The notes under the pieces were generated by a model. That model made no database searches, had not been told where the DNA came from, and saw nothing but the letters and a program-made list of their open reading frames with translations. A program made the position numbers and the translations under genes. From contig NZ_JANIFJ010000009.1 in NCBI RefSeq assembly GCF_024519155.1, positions 62,001 to 126,000 of the forward strand: DNA of 64,000 bases, in the 5' to 3' direction. Numbering within the stretch: the first letter of the stretch is position 1; every line of letters begins with the position of its first letter. Source of the stretch: Mangrovibrevibacter kandeliae (GTDB lineage Bacteria; Pseudomonadota; Alphaproteobacteria; Rhizobiales; Rhizobiaceae). This document shows, one piece after another, positions 63,324-64,000 of this stretch.

Positions 63324-64000
63324 AGATGATGCAGCGCGACCGCTGCGGCCGTCGCCACGTTCAGGCTGTCGAGGCCGGGCGCCATCTCGATGCGCAGCGT
63401 CTCCATGCCGGACATCACCGGGCCGGGCAGTCCCGGTCCCTCGGCGCCCAGAAACAGCGCGACCGCTCCGTCGCCGCGCTCGAGCGAGCCGAGCGGCGTC
63501 GCACCGCGGGGCGTCAGGGCAAGACACCGGAATCCGAGACCCGCGAGCGTCGCCGCATGCGCTTCGGCCGTCCCGCCGCGCGACCAGGGCAGGCTGAGGA
63601 CGGTGCCGACCGAGACGCGCAGAGCCTTGCGGTAGAGCGGGTCGCAGGCGGTCTCGTCGAGCAGCACGGCGCTGACGCCGAACGCGGCCGCGTTGCGGAA
63701 GATCGCGCCGACATTGTCGTGGTTGGCGATCCCGACCGCGAGGAGGACGAGGCCCCCGCTTGCCGCAAGACGTGGCAGGAGCGCCGCGTCCTCGACAGGG
63801 GCCCGACGCTCGCCATGCGCCAGCACGCCCCGGTGCATGGGAAAGCCGGCAATGGCGTCGATCACCGGACGCTCCGCGACGTAGACCGGCACGTCGCGGG
63901 GCACCTGGAGCAGCCTGTCACGCAGTCCGTCGAGCCGGTTGCGCAGGACGAGCAGCGCGGTCGGCCGGAAGCGCTCGGAGGCGAGAAAGTGGTCGAGCAC
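63299..64000 (-). CDS. SpoU/TrmH-family RNA methyltransferase, 5' end off window
   Basis: The visible 233 codons are the C-terminal part of a SpoU-family 2'-O-ribose methyltransferase: motif I VGIANHDNVGAIFRNAAAFG, motif II ALFLGAEGPGLPG and motif III IEMAPGLDSLNVATAAAVAL, which form the deep trefoil knot that binds S-adenosylmethionine. The gene continues past the right edge, so its start and full length are unknown; family members are about 270 residues. The target rRNA or tRNA nucleotide cannot be told. Confidence 0.9.
   Translation of the reverse strand: MLDHFLASERFRPTALLVLRNRLDGLRDRLLQVPRDVPVYVAERPVIDAIAGFPMHRGVLAHGERRAPVEDAALLPRLAASGGLVLLAVGIANHDNVGAIFRNAAAFGVSAVLLDETACDPLYRKALRVSVGTVLSLPWSRGGTAEAHAATLAGLGFRCLALTPRGATPLGSLERGDGAVALFLGAEGPGLPGPVMSGMETLRIEMAPGLDSLNVATAAAVALHHLYSRAPPA

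Overview
The window is about 70% GC, densely coded DNA from an alphaproteobacterium, most likely of the order Hyphomicrobiales (Rhizobiales). The evidence is the cell-cycle set sciP, fliJ-like, ctrA, degenerate receiver, chpT and an EipA-type DUF1134 gene, a trxB-lsrB/vtlR pair, an LpcC-type lipopolysaccharide mannosyltransferase, a CarB with the alphaproteobacterial insertion, and a UvrB with long terminal extensions. No species can be named from the sequence alone.

Layout. 1-8.3 kb holds housekeeping genes: the 5' end of dnaG, lrgAB, yqeY, carA, a small XRE regulator, carB and greA. 8.3-14 kb holds envelope, ion and redox genes: lpcC, a GT25 enzyme, trkH, trxB and lsrB. 14-30 kb is a mixed metabolic and stress region: GSTs, a GH19 lysin-like enzyme, a strong small-RNA candidate, an aspartate aminotransferase, two TetR-controlled divergent units with readable operators, a flavin disulfide reductase operon, LysR/AKR, MscS, SodC, a flavin monooxygenase, an EamA transporter and a thioesterase. 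30-36.5 kb has a translationally coupled GGDEF-EAL/BLUF pair (blue light to cyclic-di-GMP), an extensin-like peptidase, a secreted hydrolase and four very small genes. 36.6-40.5 kb is uvrB with a repeat-laden tail.

40.5-44.5 kb is the clear accessory segment. A short-chain dehydrogenase gene has lost its 5' half. Next to it lies a markedly AT-richer gene for a fused ABC-type ATPase and TOPRIM/DUF4435-like nuclease (OLD/PARIS-like, a probable phage-defence protein), followed by about 1.2 kb of gene-free DNA made largely of direct and inverted repeats. 44.5-55.3 kb returns to core-like DNA: small exported proteins, a potDAHI-type polyamine ABC transporter with a divergent MocR regulator and an omega-aminotransferase, a TauE/SafE permease and a YdfG-like dehydrogenase. 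55.4-64 kb has tRNA-Met(CAT), a Gfo/Idh oxidoreductase, mnmA, the CtrA regulatory cluster, eipA, a coiled-coil membrane protein and a partial SpoU methyltransferase.

How the parts work together. ChpT passes phosphate to CtrA in the family, SciP restrains CtrA-activated promoters, and EipA is a known CtrA-linked envelope factor in Brucella, so 58-62 kb reads as one cell-cycle/envelope module. The BLUF and GGDEF-EAL genes form a likely light-sensing c-di-GMP switch. The most promising undescribed items are the single-protein ATPase-TOPRIM defence candidate, the small RNA with an anti-Shine-Dalgarno loop at 15.72-15.83 kb, the BLUF/c-di-GMP pair, and the mobile palindromic repeats translated inside uvrB.
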